In this document: in pieces, positions 44,390 through 52,844 of the stretch
How positions within the stretch are numbered: the first letter of the stretch is position 1
Layout of the letters: the number at the start of each line of letters is the position of its first letter
Origin: Acidimicrobiaceae bacterium
GTDB lineage: Bacteria; Actinomycetota; Acidimicrobiia; Acidimicrobiales; Ilumatobacteraceae
NCBI GenBank assembly: GCA_013204455.1
Contig: JABMNW010000025.1
Location: 1-63,006, forward strand
Direction: 5' to 3'
Length of the DNA: 63,006 nucleotides
Position numbers and translations under genes: made by a program
Notes under the pieces: generated by a model
Seen by the model: the letters and a program-made list of their open reading frames with translations, nothing else
Databases searched by the model: none
What the model was told of the DNA's origin: nothing

Positions 44390-44950
44390 TTAGGTAGGCG
44401 TCAAGTTTTCTCGCGAACATATCCACGCTACCGCATCAACGAGCGAGAGTACCGAGATTGCTTGGCCGTGTGGTGCATCGTAAGCGGTGTACCCGAGATC
44501 TACGAATATTGTTGTGCATCCAATTTGGTTGCCGGCCTCAATGTCTATTTCCCGATCGCCAACCATATAACTTACGAGAGGGTCAATATTTAGTTTCGCT
44601 GCAGAATCTTCAAGCATCCCTGGTTGTGGCTTTCGCCGCCGTGTTGGTTTTTCCCTTGAGTCATAACAGACCTCAATGTCATCAACCCCTGTCTCGTCGA
44701 GTAACAAACGGTGCATTTCTTCAACCGTTTCAACCGACAAAAAACCAGCAGTCACATCAGGCTGATTTGTAACAACCACAACGAGAAAACCGAGGGTCTG
44801 CAGCCGGTGAACGCAATCTTTGGCGTAGGGGTAGATAGAAAACTCGGTTAAAGTTCTTGCTGCAAACGAACGACCCTCACGAAAATCTGGTTTTACTAAA
44901 ACTCCATCACGATCCAGAAAAACTGCTCGTCGTAAACTTTTGTTTACCAC
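44390..44950 (-). CDS. gmhB: D-glycero-D-manno-heptose bisphosphate phosphatase, HAD superfamily
   Basis: 186 residues from the GTG at 44950 (VVNKSLRRAVFLDRDGVLVKP), which overlaps the SIS stop; a 16-residue longer ATG version lies within the SIS gene. HAD motif I FLDRDGVLV, motif II VVTNQPDV, motif III region TRRRKPQPGML and IV YMVGDREIDIEAGNQIGC. Histidinol-phosphatase/GmhB type. Removes the C7-phosphate of heptose-1,7-bisphosphate. Next to SIS, transaldolase and HldE-like genes. Confidence 0.82.
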   Translation of the reverse strand: MVNKSLRRAVFLDRDGVLVKPDFREGRSFAARTLTEFSIYPYAKDCVHRLQTLGFLVVVVTNQPDVTAGFLSVETVEEMHRLLLDETGVDDIEVCYDSREKPTRRRKPQPGMLEDSAAKLNIDPLVSYMVGDREIDIEAGNQIGCTTIFVDLGYTAYDAPHGQAISVLSLVDAVAWICSRENLTPT

Positions 44951-45528
44951 TTTGTCGGGACAATTTGCAAAGACGGATGTGAGACAAGACAGTGCCAAAC
45001 AACTGCTTGAAATGCCTCAGCGTGCGGCGTTACGAGCGCCGAATCTACAACGGGAATAATCACGCAATAATCAGCAACTTTTGCCGTATAACCCCCATCT
45101 CTACCAACGATTCCAATTATTGTCGCGCCGCACTGTTTTGATAACTCAAGTGCCTTAACAATATTCATACTCACATTTCGCTCAATACTTCCGCCTCCAA
45201 CTGAAAAGATCAATACCGCATCATTTTTGGAGATCTTGCTTGTCGTCAACCAAGCCGAGAACACCGTTTCCCAACCCTCATCATTTGTGCGAGCAGTCAA
45301 TTCCGAGACGTTGTCGGTTGGTGCATAGGCTTCAATCCCACAAAGTTTTCTAAAGTCGTTGACGGCATGGCTTGCGTTCCCAGCACTTCCCCCAACGCCA
45401 AGTATAAAAAGTCGACCAGACCGGTCTCTGAGAAGCCTCAGAAATTCGGCAATATCGTCAATCGTCTTGGCATCAATACGGTTACAAATATCAATAGCAC
45501 CCTTAAAAAATTTATCTACATGGCTCAT
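44944..45528 (-). CDS. SIS-domain phosphosugar isomerase, GmhA-like, second copy
   Basis: 194 residues from the internal ATG giving MSHVDKFFKGAIDICNRID; the longer frame carries unrelated residues. SIS fold: LFILGVGGSAGNASHAVNDF, DAVLIFSVGGGSIERNVS and a C-terminal TPHAEAFQAVVWHCLVSHP, as in GmhA-like partners of GmhB. It is clearly different from the 30968 copy (about a third alike by eye), so the two may act on different sugars. 73 nt of non-coding sequence separate it from the upstream oxidase gene, the longest gap in this operon. Confidence 0.8.
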   Translation of the reverse strand: MSHVDKFFKGAIDICNRIDAKTIDDIAEFLRLLRDRSGRLFILGVGGSAGNASHAVNDFRKLCGIEAYAPTDNVSELTARTNDEGWETVFSAWLTTSKISKNDAVLIFSVGGGSIERNVSMNIVKALELSKQCGATIIGIVGRDGGYTAKVADYCVIIPVVDSALVTPHAEAFQAVVWHCLVSHPSLQIVPTKW

Positions 45529-45601
45529 ACAGTTTGAAACTCTCCCGATGTAATGACTAAAGTTTAGTTCGACCAAAGAGCATTCTAGAGAAACAACTGG
45601 A

Positions 45602-46816
45602 TCATGACTTGAGTAGTGGTGAGACTTGGTCGGCAATATGCTCACCTATAGATAGGGATGCTGTCGCAGCAGGTGAAGGTGCATTACAAATGTGCACAGT
45701 TCGACCAATTGTTCGAATCTCAAAGTCGTCAAGCAACTTCCCATCTCGGCTACATGCTTGAGCCCTAATCCCTGCATCTGTAGGCACTAGGTCATCTTTT
45801 GTTATCTCTGGCACGAGTCGTTGCAACGCACTTACGAACGCGGACTTGAATATCGATCTTTTATATTCGCCAATCCCCATCTTCCAATGCTGTCGCGCAA
45901 CTTGACGGAATCCTGGCCAACTGATTGTCTCCCAAATATCACGTAGGTTAAAATCAGTTTTTAGATATCCCTCTCTGGCTAGGGCCAAAACCGCATTTGG
46001 ACCGCATTCAACCGAGCCATCAACCATGCGCGTGAAATGGACTCCCAAAAAAGGAAACGTCGGATCAGGGGTCGGATAAATCAAATTCTTTACAAGTCGT
46101 TGTGCTGAAGCCCGGAGCGAAAAATACTCTCCCCGAAATGGAAGGATTCGTAAATCGAGGTCACGACTCACACTTGTTGCAAGTCGATCTGACTGAAGAC
46201 CAGCACATGCCACAACGACCTTCGCGTCAAACGAACTATGGCTCGTAGAAATTTGCTCTCGTCCAAGCGTTGAAGAAATATTCTCAACTTTTTCTCCAAG
46301 TAGAATTTCTCCGCCAAGTTTGCCAATGCGAAGCGCAAGTTTCTCGCATACTTGCCTGTAATCCACGATGCCTGTCTGAGGAATATAAAGTCCCCGCTTT
46401 CCAGCACAGTACGGCTCACGATCTTTGATTTCGCTTGCAGACAAATACTGGATTCCAGCCAGTCCGTTTGCTTTGCCACGCCTGGCTAGTTCTTCTAATC
46501 CAGAAAATTCATCTTCTCGTGTCGCAACAACTATTTTTCCACATATTTCATGGGTCACCAACTCTTCTTGGCAAAACCTGAGCAACATTTCATAACCTTT
46601 TCGACAATTTTGCGCCTTTAATGATCCCGGCTTGTAATACAAACCGGAATGAATCACGCCGCTGTTTCGACCAGTTTGGTGGGCAGCCAATTTTGATTCT
46701 TTTTCTATCACCACTAGTCGGACACCAGGATGATGCTCAAGTACGGCAACCGCAGATGCAAGACCGACGATGCCCCCACCAATGACAATTACATCGAACG
46801 ACTTACTGGATGTCAC
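45602..46816 (-). CDS. lhgO: L-2-hydroxyglutarate oxidase family (FAD-dependent)
   Basis: 404 residues, FAD-binding amine-oxidase/DAO-type fold. VIVIGGGIVGLASAVAVLEH, then AHQTGRNSGVIHSGLYYKPGS, the family hallmark, and a C-terminal HICNAPSPAATASLSIGEHIA. Oxidises L-2-hydroxyglutarate or a similar 2-hydroxy acid. Why it lies in a glycan operon is unclear; it may act on a 2-hydroxy acid product or a sugar acid. GTG start; 15 nt before it lies the ABC exporter stop. Confidence 0.85.
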   Translation of the reverse strand: MTSSKSFDVIVIGGGIVGLASAVAVLEHHPGVRLVVIEKESKLAAHQTGRNSGVIHSGLYYKPGSLKAQNCRKGYEMLLRFCQEELVTHEICGKIVVATREDEFSGLEELARRGKANGLAGIQYLSASEIKDREPYCAGKRGLYIPQTGIVDYRQVCEKLALRIGKLGGEILLGEKVENISSTLGREQISTSHSSFDAKVVVACAGLQSDRLATSVSRDLDLRILPFRGEYFSLRASAQRLVKNLIYPTPDPTFPFLGVHFTRMVDGSVECGPNAVLALAREGYLKTDFNLRDIWETISWPGFRQVARQHWKMGIGEYKRSIFKSAFVSALQRLVPEITKDDLVPTDAGIRAQACSRDGKLLDDFEIRTIGRTVHICNAPSPAATASLSIGEHIADQVSPLLKS

Positions 46817-46831
46817 GTTTTTGATGCCAAA

Positions 46832-48610
46832 CTATTTTCCGTCGGGGCGAAATGATCCAACCACTTCGCTAAATGAACCCTCTTGCACGATACGACCATC
46901 CTCAAGGCGATACAGACGATCGCAGTACTCAACAGTGCTAAGTCGGTGCGCAACAATGATGATCGTCTTGGTGCCGTGTAACAAATTAACTGCTTCCATG
47001 ACCCCATGTTCTGTTTCAATATCCAGAGAACTGGTTGCTTCATCAAGAACCAATACTGAAGGATCGTGGTAAAGAGCTCTAGCAATTCCTATTCTTTGTC
47101 GCTGGCCACCCGACAATCTCACTCCCCTTTCACCAACGACCGTGTCCAATAGATCTGGCAATGTCTTGATAAATACGTCTAGTTGCGCTACTTCAAGTGC
47201 CCGCCACACTGCTGACTCAGAGATTTCCTCGTCAGCGAGACCAAATGCGACATTCCTCCGAAGAGTGTCATCCGTTAGATAGATCGACTGCGGAACATAG
47301 CCGAGTTGGTCTTGCCAATTTCGAAGATTGCCATAGATATTTGAGCCATCTACACAAACCGTCCCACTAGAAGGGCGAAGAAGTCCCAAAAGTATGTCCA
47401 CAAGTGTGCTTTTCCCGGCGCCGCTCGTACCCACAAATCCGACTGACTCACCGCAACGAACGGTTAAAGAAACATTATCGATCGACAATTTGGGAGCCGT
47501 TGGGTACTGAAAATTGATGTTATTTAGTGCCAGGCTAACTGATAGTGGAATACGTTTGAAATTATTTACTGGAAGTTCACGCTCAGACAGACCAAACTCC
47601 GTGCTAAGCGTGTCAATTGTTGATCGACCATACGAGAGATTTTGCACTGAGTTTAGAATTCGACTTGCTGAGGGCATAAGTCGAAAAGCGGCAGCACCAA
47701 ATAGTGCCAATTTCGGCAGAATCTGATCAACGCTCTGATCTTGTGAGATCATAATAAATACCAGCAATCCAAGACCACTTACAGCAAGCGTCTCCATCCA
47801 CATTCTTGGAAGTTGCTGAACAATTGAAAACCGTCGACTAATCTCTGCATTTTTAACATTGTGGTACTCGTACTGGCTAAGAAATTCTCTCTCTCGCCCT
47901 AACAGGATGACATCCTTGATACCACCAAGTCCCTGTTGCATGTGTTGAAAACGGCTCGACATGTGCTCAATCTGAAGTTGGCTCCAACGTTTAATTCGGG
48001 TTTTCGTCGCTCGTTGATAAAGACCAGTTGCTATTCCCAAGATTGATATCGCGCTAATTGCGCCAAGTGGTTCAACAACGATCAAAAGTCCAACAATGCT
48101 CGCAAGCACGAGGCTTTCCGTGATCAAAAGCATCATTGGTTCGATGCCGTAGCGACTGACGTTTCCGCAAATCTCAATATTTCGAATTAGCGTTGCAGAA
48201 TTGTTTTCAAGGTGAGAGATATACGGTAAATGCAGATATTTGCGGAATAATTCACGAGATAGACGCATCTGGATTTTCATCCCGAATAACGACTGGATCC
48301 ACAAAAAGAACACAAGAAAAATATTCTTTATCACGTAGACAGATACGAGCGCACCCATTCCCAAAAGGATCAGGTTTGAACGACTTAAGTCGCCAACCAG
48401 ATCATTGATAAATGGAAAACTTGTCACGTAATCAGGTTTCGTAAGTAACCCGACTGCCGGAATGATCAGTCCGATTCCTAAAGTCTCAAAGAACATTGAA
48501 ACAAACGTCATCAATAGCAGTAGAACTATAATTTTCCGTTCGCGCGGAACAAGCATCTGCCATAAGCGGCGGATTGGTGCTAAGCGTTCAGAAGAAACAA
48601 ATTTTGTCAT
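46832..48610 (-). CDS. ABC exporter with fused membrane and ATPase domains, PglK/MsbA type
   Basis: 592 residues. Six membrane helices in residues about 20-330, then the ATPase with Walker A GTSGAGKSTLVDILLG, signature LSGGQRQRIGIARALY, Walker B VLVLDEATSSLD and H-loop AHRLST. Similar half-transporters flip lipid-linked oligosaccharides (PglK) or lipids (MsbA). Since no Wzx is visible, this is the best candidate for the flippase of the repeat unit. Overlaps the aminotransferase gene by ATGA. Confidence 0.85.
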   Translation of the reverse strand: MTKFVSSERLAPIRRLWQMLVPRERKIIVLLLLMTFVSMFFETLGIGLIIPAVGLLTKPDYVTSFPFINDLVGDLSRSNLILLGMGALVSVYVIKNIFLVFFLWIQSLFGMKIQMRLSRELFRKYLHLPYISHLENNSATLIRNIEICGNVSRYGIEPMMLLITESLVLASIVGLLIVVEPLGAISAISILGIATGLYQRATKTRIKRWSQLQIEHMSSRFQHMQQGLGGIKDVILLGREREFLSQYEYHNVKNAEISRRFSIVQQLPRMWMETLAVSGLGLLVFIMISQDQSVDQILPKLALFGAAAFRLMPSASRILNSVQNLSYGRSTIDTLSTEFGLSERELPVNNFKRIPLSVSLALNNINFQYPTAPKLSIDNVSLTVRCGESVGFVGTSGAGKSTLVDILLGLLRPSSGTVCVDGSNIYGNLRNWQDQLGYVPQSIYLTDDTLRRNVAFGLADEEISESAVWRALEVAQLDVFIKTLPDLLDTVVGERGVRLSGGQRQRIGIARALYHDPSVLVLDEATSSLDIETEHGVMEAVNLLHGTKTIIIVAHRLSTVEYCDRLYRLEDGRIVQEGSFSEVVGSFRPDGK

Positions 48611-49698
48611 TCTAAAAGTGCCTTGACCACACGGTCTTGATCAACCACCTTTAAATCAGGTCCCATTGGAAGACTAAACACAGATTCGGCTGCACGTTCG
48701 GCAACTGGAAACATTCCAAGTTCAAAACCCATGCCCGTCATCACTGGTTGCATATGAAGTGGCGTTGGATAATGAACAGCCGTCGGTATGTCACACTTGC
48801 GTAGGCGATCAAGATAATTATTGCGATCAGCAACTTCAACCGTATATTGCGCGTACACACTCGTGTTCGCTGGATCCACAAACGGGGTCGTGACCATCGA
48901 ACTGCTTTGAATCGCCTGGGTGTACCTCTGCGCCACAATCTCTCGTTGATTTAATTCCCAATCAAAGCGTTCAAGTTTGGCAAGCAAAATGGCGGCCTGA
49001 ATCGTGTCGATCCGACCATTTATGCCGACACGAGTATGGTGATAACGCTTCAATGAACCATGCGCGCGAATTTCTCTAAATTTTCGTGCTAAATCCTTGT
49101 CATCTGTAAAGAGCGCTCCGCCGTCCCCGTAACAGCCAAGCGGTTTGCTAGGGAAAAAACTGGTCGAACCAATTATCGATAGTCCACATGAGCGTTTGCC
49201 GTGATGTTTCGCTCCAAAACTCTGAGCAGCATCCTCAATAACTGGAAGCGCGTGCTTTTCCGCAACTTTATTGATTGAGTGCATATCGGCACACTGGCCG
49301 AACAAACTTACGGGCATTATCGCCTTGGTACGTTCGGTGATCGACCCGTGCAATAGTGCTGGATTCATGTTGTACGTTCGAGGTAAAATATCGACAAATA
49401 CCGGTTTGGCACCCAACAACAAAATCGTTTCGCATGTCGCCATAAAACTAAATGGCGTAGTAACGACCTCATCGCCTGGTCCAATATCAAGCGCCATCAT
49501 CGCGATCAACAACGAATCGGTGCCGCTACTTACGGCGACGCAATCTGACACGCCCACATAATCTGCAAGGCGCTCTTCAAGTTCATTGACTTCGGGACCC
49601 ATGATGTACTGGCCGTGATCAAGCACCGCTTGAATCCGTCGATCAATCGACTCCTTCAAGGCGACATACTGCGCATGGAGATCGTTGAACGGCATCAT
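48607..49698 (-). CDS. wbpE: UDP-3-keto-GlcNAcA aminotransferase, WbpE family
   Basis: 363 residues. PLP Lys is K185 in [15 protein letters not shown], and the Asp in [11 protein letters not shown] is the N1 partner. Start is the first of two adjacent ATGs; it overlaps the acetyltransferase stop (ATGA), and the longer frame upstream is Cys/Arg-rich and unlike any aminotransferase. With WbpA, WbpB and WbpD homologues next to it, it should aminate C3 of UDP-GlcNAc-derived uronic acid. Confidence 0.9.
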   Translation of the reverse strand: MMPFNDLHAQYVALKESIDRRIQAVLDHGQYIMGPEVNELEERLADYVGVSDCVAVSSGTDSLLIAMMALDIGPGDEVVTTPFSFMATCETILLLGAKPVFVDILPRTYNMNPALLHGSITERTKAIMPVSLFGQCADMHSINKVAEKHALPVIEDAAQSFGAKHHGKRSCGLSIIGSTSFFPSKPLGCYGDGGALFTDDKDLARKFREIRAHGSLKRYHHTRVGINGRIDTIQAAILLAKLERFDWELNQREIVAQRYTQAIQSSSMVTTPFVDPANTSVYAQYTVEVADRNNYLDRLRKCDIPTAVHYPTPLHMQPVMTGMGFELGMFPVAERAAESVFSLPMGPDLKVVDQDRVVKALLE

Positions 49699-50276
49699 CC
49701 TTGATCGACTTCTACTCGACCATTTTCTAGTCGATATTTCTCGCCAGTTACAGGACAGATTGCAGTTCCAAAGCCGCTCAAAGGTAAGTCCAAACGTTCT
49801 CCGTGTCGACTCATCCACCCGATCTGAACAGCGGGAACACCAACCACTAGCGAAAAATCCGCAACATCCTTGACAACCACTGCGCCTGCACCGACAAATG
49901 CATGAATACCGATTGTCGCGCCACAAACGATCGTAGAGTTTGCACCTAGCGTCGCACCACGCTTGACTCTCGTCGGCTTATAAGTATTTTTACGACTTAC
50001 TGTTGCACGTGGATTTATAACATTTGTAAAGACGACACTCGGACCACAAAACACATCGTCTTCGAGATCCACGCCTTCGTAGAGGGAAACATTGTTTTGA
50101 ATTTTTACATTATTGCCAATTCGGACGTTGTCAGCAACAAAAACATTTTGGCCAAGCGTGCAATTTTCGCCAATCACCGCTGTCCTCGAAACATGGCAAA
50201 AATGCCAGATGCGAGTTCCGATACCGATGATCGCGCCTTCGTCGATAACCGCACTTGAGTGGATAGAAAGTGTCAT
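49695..50276 (-). CDS. wbpD: UDP-2-acetamido-3-amino-uronate N-acetyltransferase, WbpD family
   Basis: 193 residues, left-handed beta-helix. Hexapeptide repeats run through about residues 10-140 ([53 protein letters not shown]). The C-terminal [20 protein letters not shown] is typical for WbpD. Acetylates the 3-amino group of UDP-GlcNAc3NA with acetyl-CoA. The order wbpA-wbpB-wbpD-wbpE is the same as in P. aeruginosa. Confidence 0.9.
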   Translation of the reverse strand: MTLSIHSSAVIDEGAIIGIGTRIWHFCHVSRTAVIGENCTLGQNVFVADNVRIGNNVKIQNNVSLYEGVDLEDDVFCGPSVVFTNVINPRATVSRKNTYKPTRVKRGATLGANSTIVCGATIGIHAFVGAGAVVVKDVADFSLVVGVPAVQIGWMSRHGERLDLPLSGFGTAICPVTGEKYRLENGRVEVDQG

Positions 50277-50279
50277 TTG

Positions 50280-51356
50280 TCAGTTACTCCAACTTTGACT
50301 TGTTCGCGAAAGTGGCAGGGAAACCACTCCTGCGCTGCGTGCCGAACGGTAGATGGCTTCGAGCAATTCAAGAGATCTGAGTCCTTGCTCCCCGTTAATT
50401 GTTTGTATCGACTCTCCACGAAGTTTTCTAATGACATTCGCGTAATACGAACGATGTCCGTGTCCGTAAACACTCGTTGTCTCATAGTTCGCTTGCTGTA
50501 AAGAGTCATCGTAGTCGCAATGATCTTCGAACTCCCAGGCTTCAATCTTGTTGACGGCGATACCACCAACTTTTACGGTGCCTCTCTCACCAAGGATAGT
50601 TATTGAACCTTCGTAATTACTTGGATAGGTAAGCATGGTTACGGTCATTGAGCCAAGTGCCCCATGCTTCCAACGAATATTAATCACTCCAGTATCTTCT
50701 GCCTCAATTTTTCTTGCAAGAGTGGCCGTCATCGCATGCACAGAATCAACTGGGCCAATAAGCCAATCCAACAAATCCACATAGTGACTCGCCTGATTCA
50801 TAAACGCGCCACCATCCAGCGCCCAAGTTCCACGCCATGGCGCGGCATCGTAATAAGACTGTGGACGAGTCCAAAACACATTGACAGCCACGGCGAAGAT
50901 CTTTCCAAACCGACCGTCGTCAATTGCTCGCTTGAGCAGCGCCAATGTCGGATTATGTCGATTCTGCTTGACAACAAATAACTCAACCCTCGCCTTCGTG
51001 CAAACCTCCAACATTTGTAAACCGTCATTCCACTTTGTCGCCATTGGTTTTTCTGTGATCACGGATCGGCCGGAAGTGGCAATTTGCATCACATGCTGTG
51101 CATGTAGGCCCGACGGTGTGGAGACAACAACGCAATCAGCGGACGATTCTTGCAAAAGATCTTCAATGCTTTGATGTCCTTGCACTCCTGTTGCCGCAAC
51201 TGCTTTGGCGAGAGCAGAACTGTCAATATCACAAACATCAACAAGTTCACATGAATCGCGATGTGTTTTCATCGCATCGAAATGGACGGCCGAAATTCGG
51301 CCACAACCTACGAGCGCAAAACGCACCTTCTTTGAATCGCCCAAAACTTCGCTCAC
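50280..51356 (-). CDS. wbpB: UDP-GlcNAcA 3-dehydrogenase, WbpB family (Gfo/Idh/MocA)
   Basis: 358 residues. N-terminal Rossmann VRFALVGCGRISAVHFDAM, EKPMATKWNDGLQML with the catalytic Lys, and a C-terminal sheet domain with GGAFMNQASHYVDLLDWLIGP. WbpB oxidises C3 of UDP-GlcNAcA with NAD reduction recycled by 2-oxoglutarate. Such a cycle makes 2-hydroxyglutarate, which could be removed by the LhgO-like protein in the same operon. GTG start 1 nt before the WbpA stop region. Confidence 0.88.
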   Translation of the reverse strand: MSEVLGDSKKVRFALVGCGRISAVHFDAMKTHRDSCELVDVCDIDSSALAKAVAATGVQGHQSIEDLLQESSADCVVVSTPSGLHAQHVMQIATSGRSVITEKPMATKWNDGLQMLEVCTKARVELFVVKQNRHNPTLALLKRAIDDGRFGKIFAVAVNVFWTRPQSYYDAAPWRGTWALDGGAFMNQASHYVDLLDWLIGPVDSVHAMTATLARKIEAEDTGVINIRWKHGALGSMTVTMLTYPSNYEGSITILGERGTVKVGGIAVNKIEAWEFEDHCDYDDSLQQANYETTSVYGHGHRSYYANVIRKLRGESIQTINGEQGLRSLELLEAIYRSARSAGVVSLPLSRTSQSWSN

Positions 51357-51357
51357 C

Positions 51358-52668
51358 CTATGCCTTCACTATGTTTTGGCCACCACCGCGATATACGCCT
51401 CGACTATCAACGATCAATCGAGCATGGCGAGAGATCTCTTCGTAATTGAAGGCGTCGTGATTGGTGGTGAGAACGATTGCGTCAAAACTCTCAAGCGATT
51501 TTGGATTCAAGTCAACACTCGTGAGTTCGAAACGATGCTCACGCATTTTTGGAAACACTGGCACATGCGGGTCAGAATACGAGATCTCCGCGCCGCGAGT
51601 GCGGAGTATCTCCATAATCGCTACCGCTGGCGACTCACGCATGTCATCGACATTTTTCTTGTAAGCGATCCCCAAAATCAATATCCGACTGCCATTGATT
51701 GATTTTTTCTGAGAGTTCAGCGCATCGTTTAATTTCTCAACAATCCACTCGGGCATCGACGAATTAACTTCGCCGGCAAGTTCAATAAATCGGGTATTGA
51801 CCCCGTACTCTCTTGCTTTCCATGTGAGATAAAACGGATCGATCGGAATACAGTGCCCACCAAGTCCTGGCCCCGGATAAAAAGCCGTGAAGCCAAATGG
51901 TTTGGTCGCCGCCGCATCGATCACCTCAAATATGTCGACACCCATCTTGTCTGCGACGATCTTCATTTCATTGACGAGACCAATATTTACCGAGCGATGA
52001 ATGTTCTCCAATAATTTTGTCATTTCTGCTGCTCGAGTTGAACTCATTGGGACGAGTTGGTCAATCGCGGTTTGATAAACTGCCATGCCAACTTTTAGGC
52101 ACATTGGTGTTGAGCCACCAACAATTTTTGGAATGCTGCGAGTCGAGAATCGAGCATTACCGGGATCTTCACGCTCCGGTGAATAGACAAGAAATACATC
52201 GTGTCCAACACGAAGTCCAGTCGATTCAATTCGTGGTCTGACAATCTCTTCTGTCGTACCTGGATATGTCGTGCTCTCAAGTGATACGACATGGCCACTA
52301 CGCAGGTGGGGAACTAACGCGTCAACCGTCTGAATAATGAAACTCAAATCTGGTTCACGGTGTGCAGTCAGCGGAGTCGGCACACAAAGAATAAGTGCAT
52401 CACAATCGCGCACTTCTGCAAAATTTGTCGTCGCGCGAAATCCTTGTTGTAGCGCAGTCTTCACGGATTCATGGGGAAAGTGGGCAATATAACTTTCACC
52501 CGCCATAAGTTTCGTCACCTTTTGTGCATCAATGTCAAAACCAACTACGCGCACACCAGAATCGGAAAAACGCAAAGCAAGCGGAAGTCCGACATACCCC
52601 AGACCAACTATTCCGACCGTACCTTTTCGGTTTGCGAACATATCAATGAGGTCACTACCAAGGGCCAT
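51358..52668 (-). CDS. wbpA: UDP-N-acetylglucosamine 6-dehydrogenase, WbpA/WecC family
   Basis: 436 residues. Rossmann [15 protein letters not shown], the SPGTTEE-type motif [13 protein letters not shown], and the catalytic Cys273 in [18 protein letters not shown]. Converts UDP-GlcNAc to UDP-GlcNAcA with two NAD. The ATG at 52668 has a good ribosome binding site (GAGAGGA, 4 nt before); a TTG one codon earlier is less likely. It is the first gene of the 46-gene operon. Confidence 0.92.
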   Translation of the reverse strand: MALGSDLIDMFANRKGTVGIVGLGYVGLPLALRFSDSGVRVVGFDIDAQKVTKLMAGESYIAHFPHESVKTALQQGFRATTNFAEVRDCDALILCVPTPLTAHREPDLSFIIQTVDALVPHLRSGHVVSLESTTYPGTTEEIVRPRIESTGLRVGHDVFLVYSPEREDPGNARFSTRSIPKIVGGSTPMCLKVGMAVYQTAIDQLVPMSSTRAAEMTKLLENIHRSVNIGLVNEMKIVADKMGVDIFEVIDAAATKPFGFTAFYPGPGLGGHCIPIDPFYLTWKAREYGVNTRFIELAGEVNSSMPEWIVEKLNDALNSQKKSINGSRILILGIAYKKNVDDMRESPAVAIMEILRTRGAEISYSDPHVPVFPKMREHRFELTSVDLNPKSLESFDAIVLTTNHDAFNYEEISRHARLIVDSRGVYRGGGQNIVKA

Positions 52669-52844
52669 CAATTCCTCTCGCCTTCTCCTTGGTCAGTGAC
52701 TATTCCGGTGGCAAATCCAAGTGCTTTGGTATCCAAGGAACCTGATCCTCTATGGGTTTTACGTCTTGTCAGTCTAGCGGGCAGGCTCTGCACAGGATTC
52801 GGGTCAGATCAGACCCGTAAATATCGGAGGATTACGCTGTACAT
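52669..52844. promoter_or_regulatory. Divergent regulatory region wbpA superoperon / wbpM
   Basis: 176 nt. Rightward: TACGCT (52833-52838) is 6 nt before the GTG at 52845, a leaderless promoter. A 6-bp palindromic stem CGGGTC-AGATCA-GACCCG (52800-52817) covers the expected -35 area and could be an operator. Leftward: TAGACT on the minus strand (52771-52776) is a possible -10 for wbpA, giving a leader near 95 nt. A second partial palindrome (ATCCAAG...CTTTGGTAT, 52715-52733) lies in that leader, and ATCCAAG recurs at 52731-52737. No ops/JUMPstart element is seen. Confidence 0.45.

Noticed and set aside
45529-45645. 39-residue N-terminal extension of the second SIS protein
   Set aside because: Overlaps the LhgO gene and is unlike SIS proteins; ATG at 45528 begins a typical helix.
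49699-49926. 76-residue N-terminal extension of the WbpE-like gene
   Set aside because: Cys/Arg-rich translation of the antisense of the acetyltransferase region; no aminotransferase has it, and an ATGA overlap gives a natural start.
52669-52844. RfaH/ops (JUMPstart) element or riboswitch before the superoperon
   Set aside because: No GGCGGTAG-type core and no riboswitch-like conserved structure could be seen.
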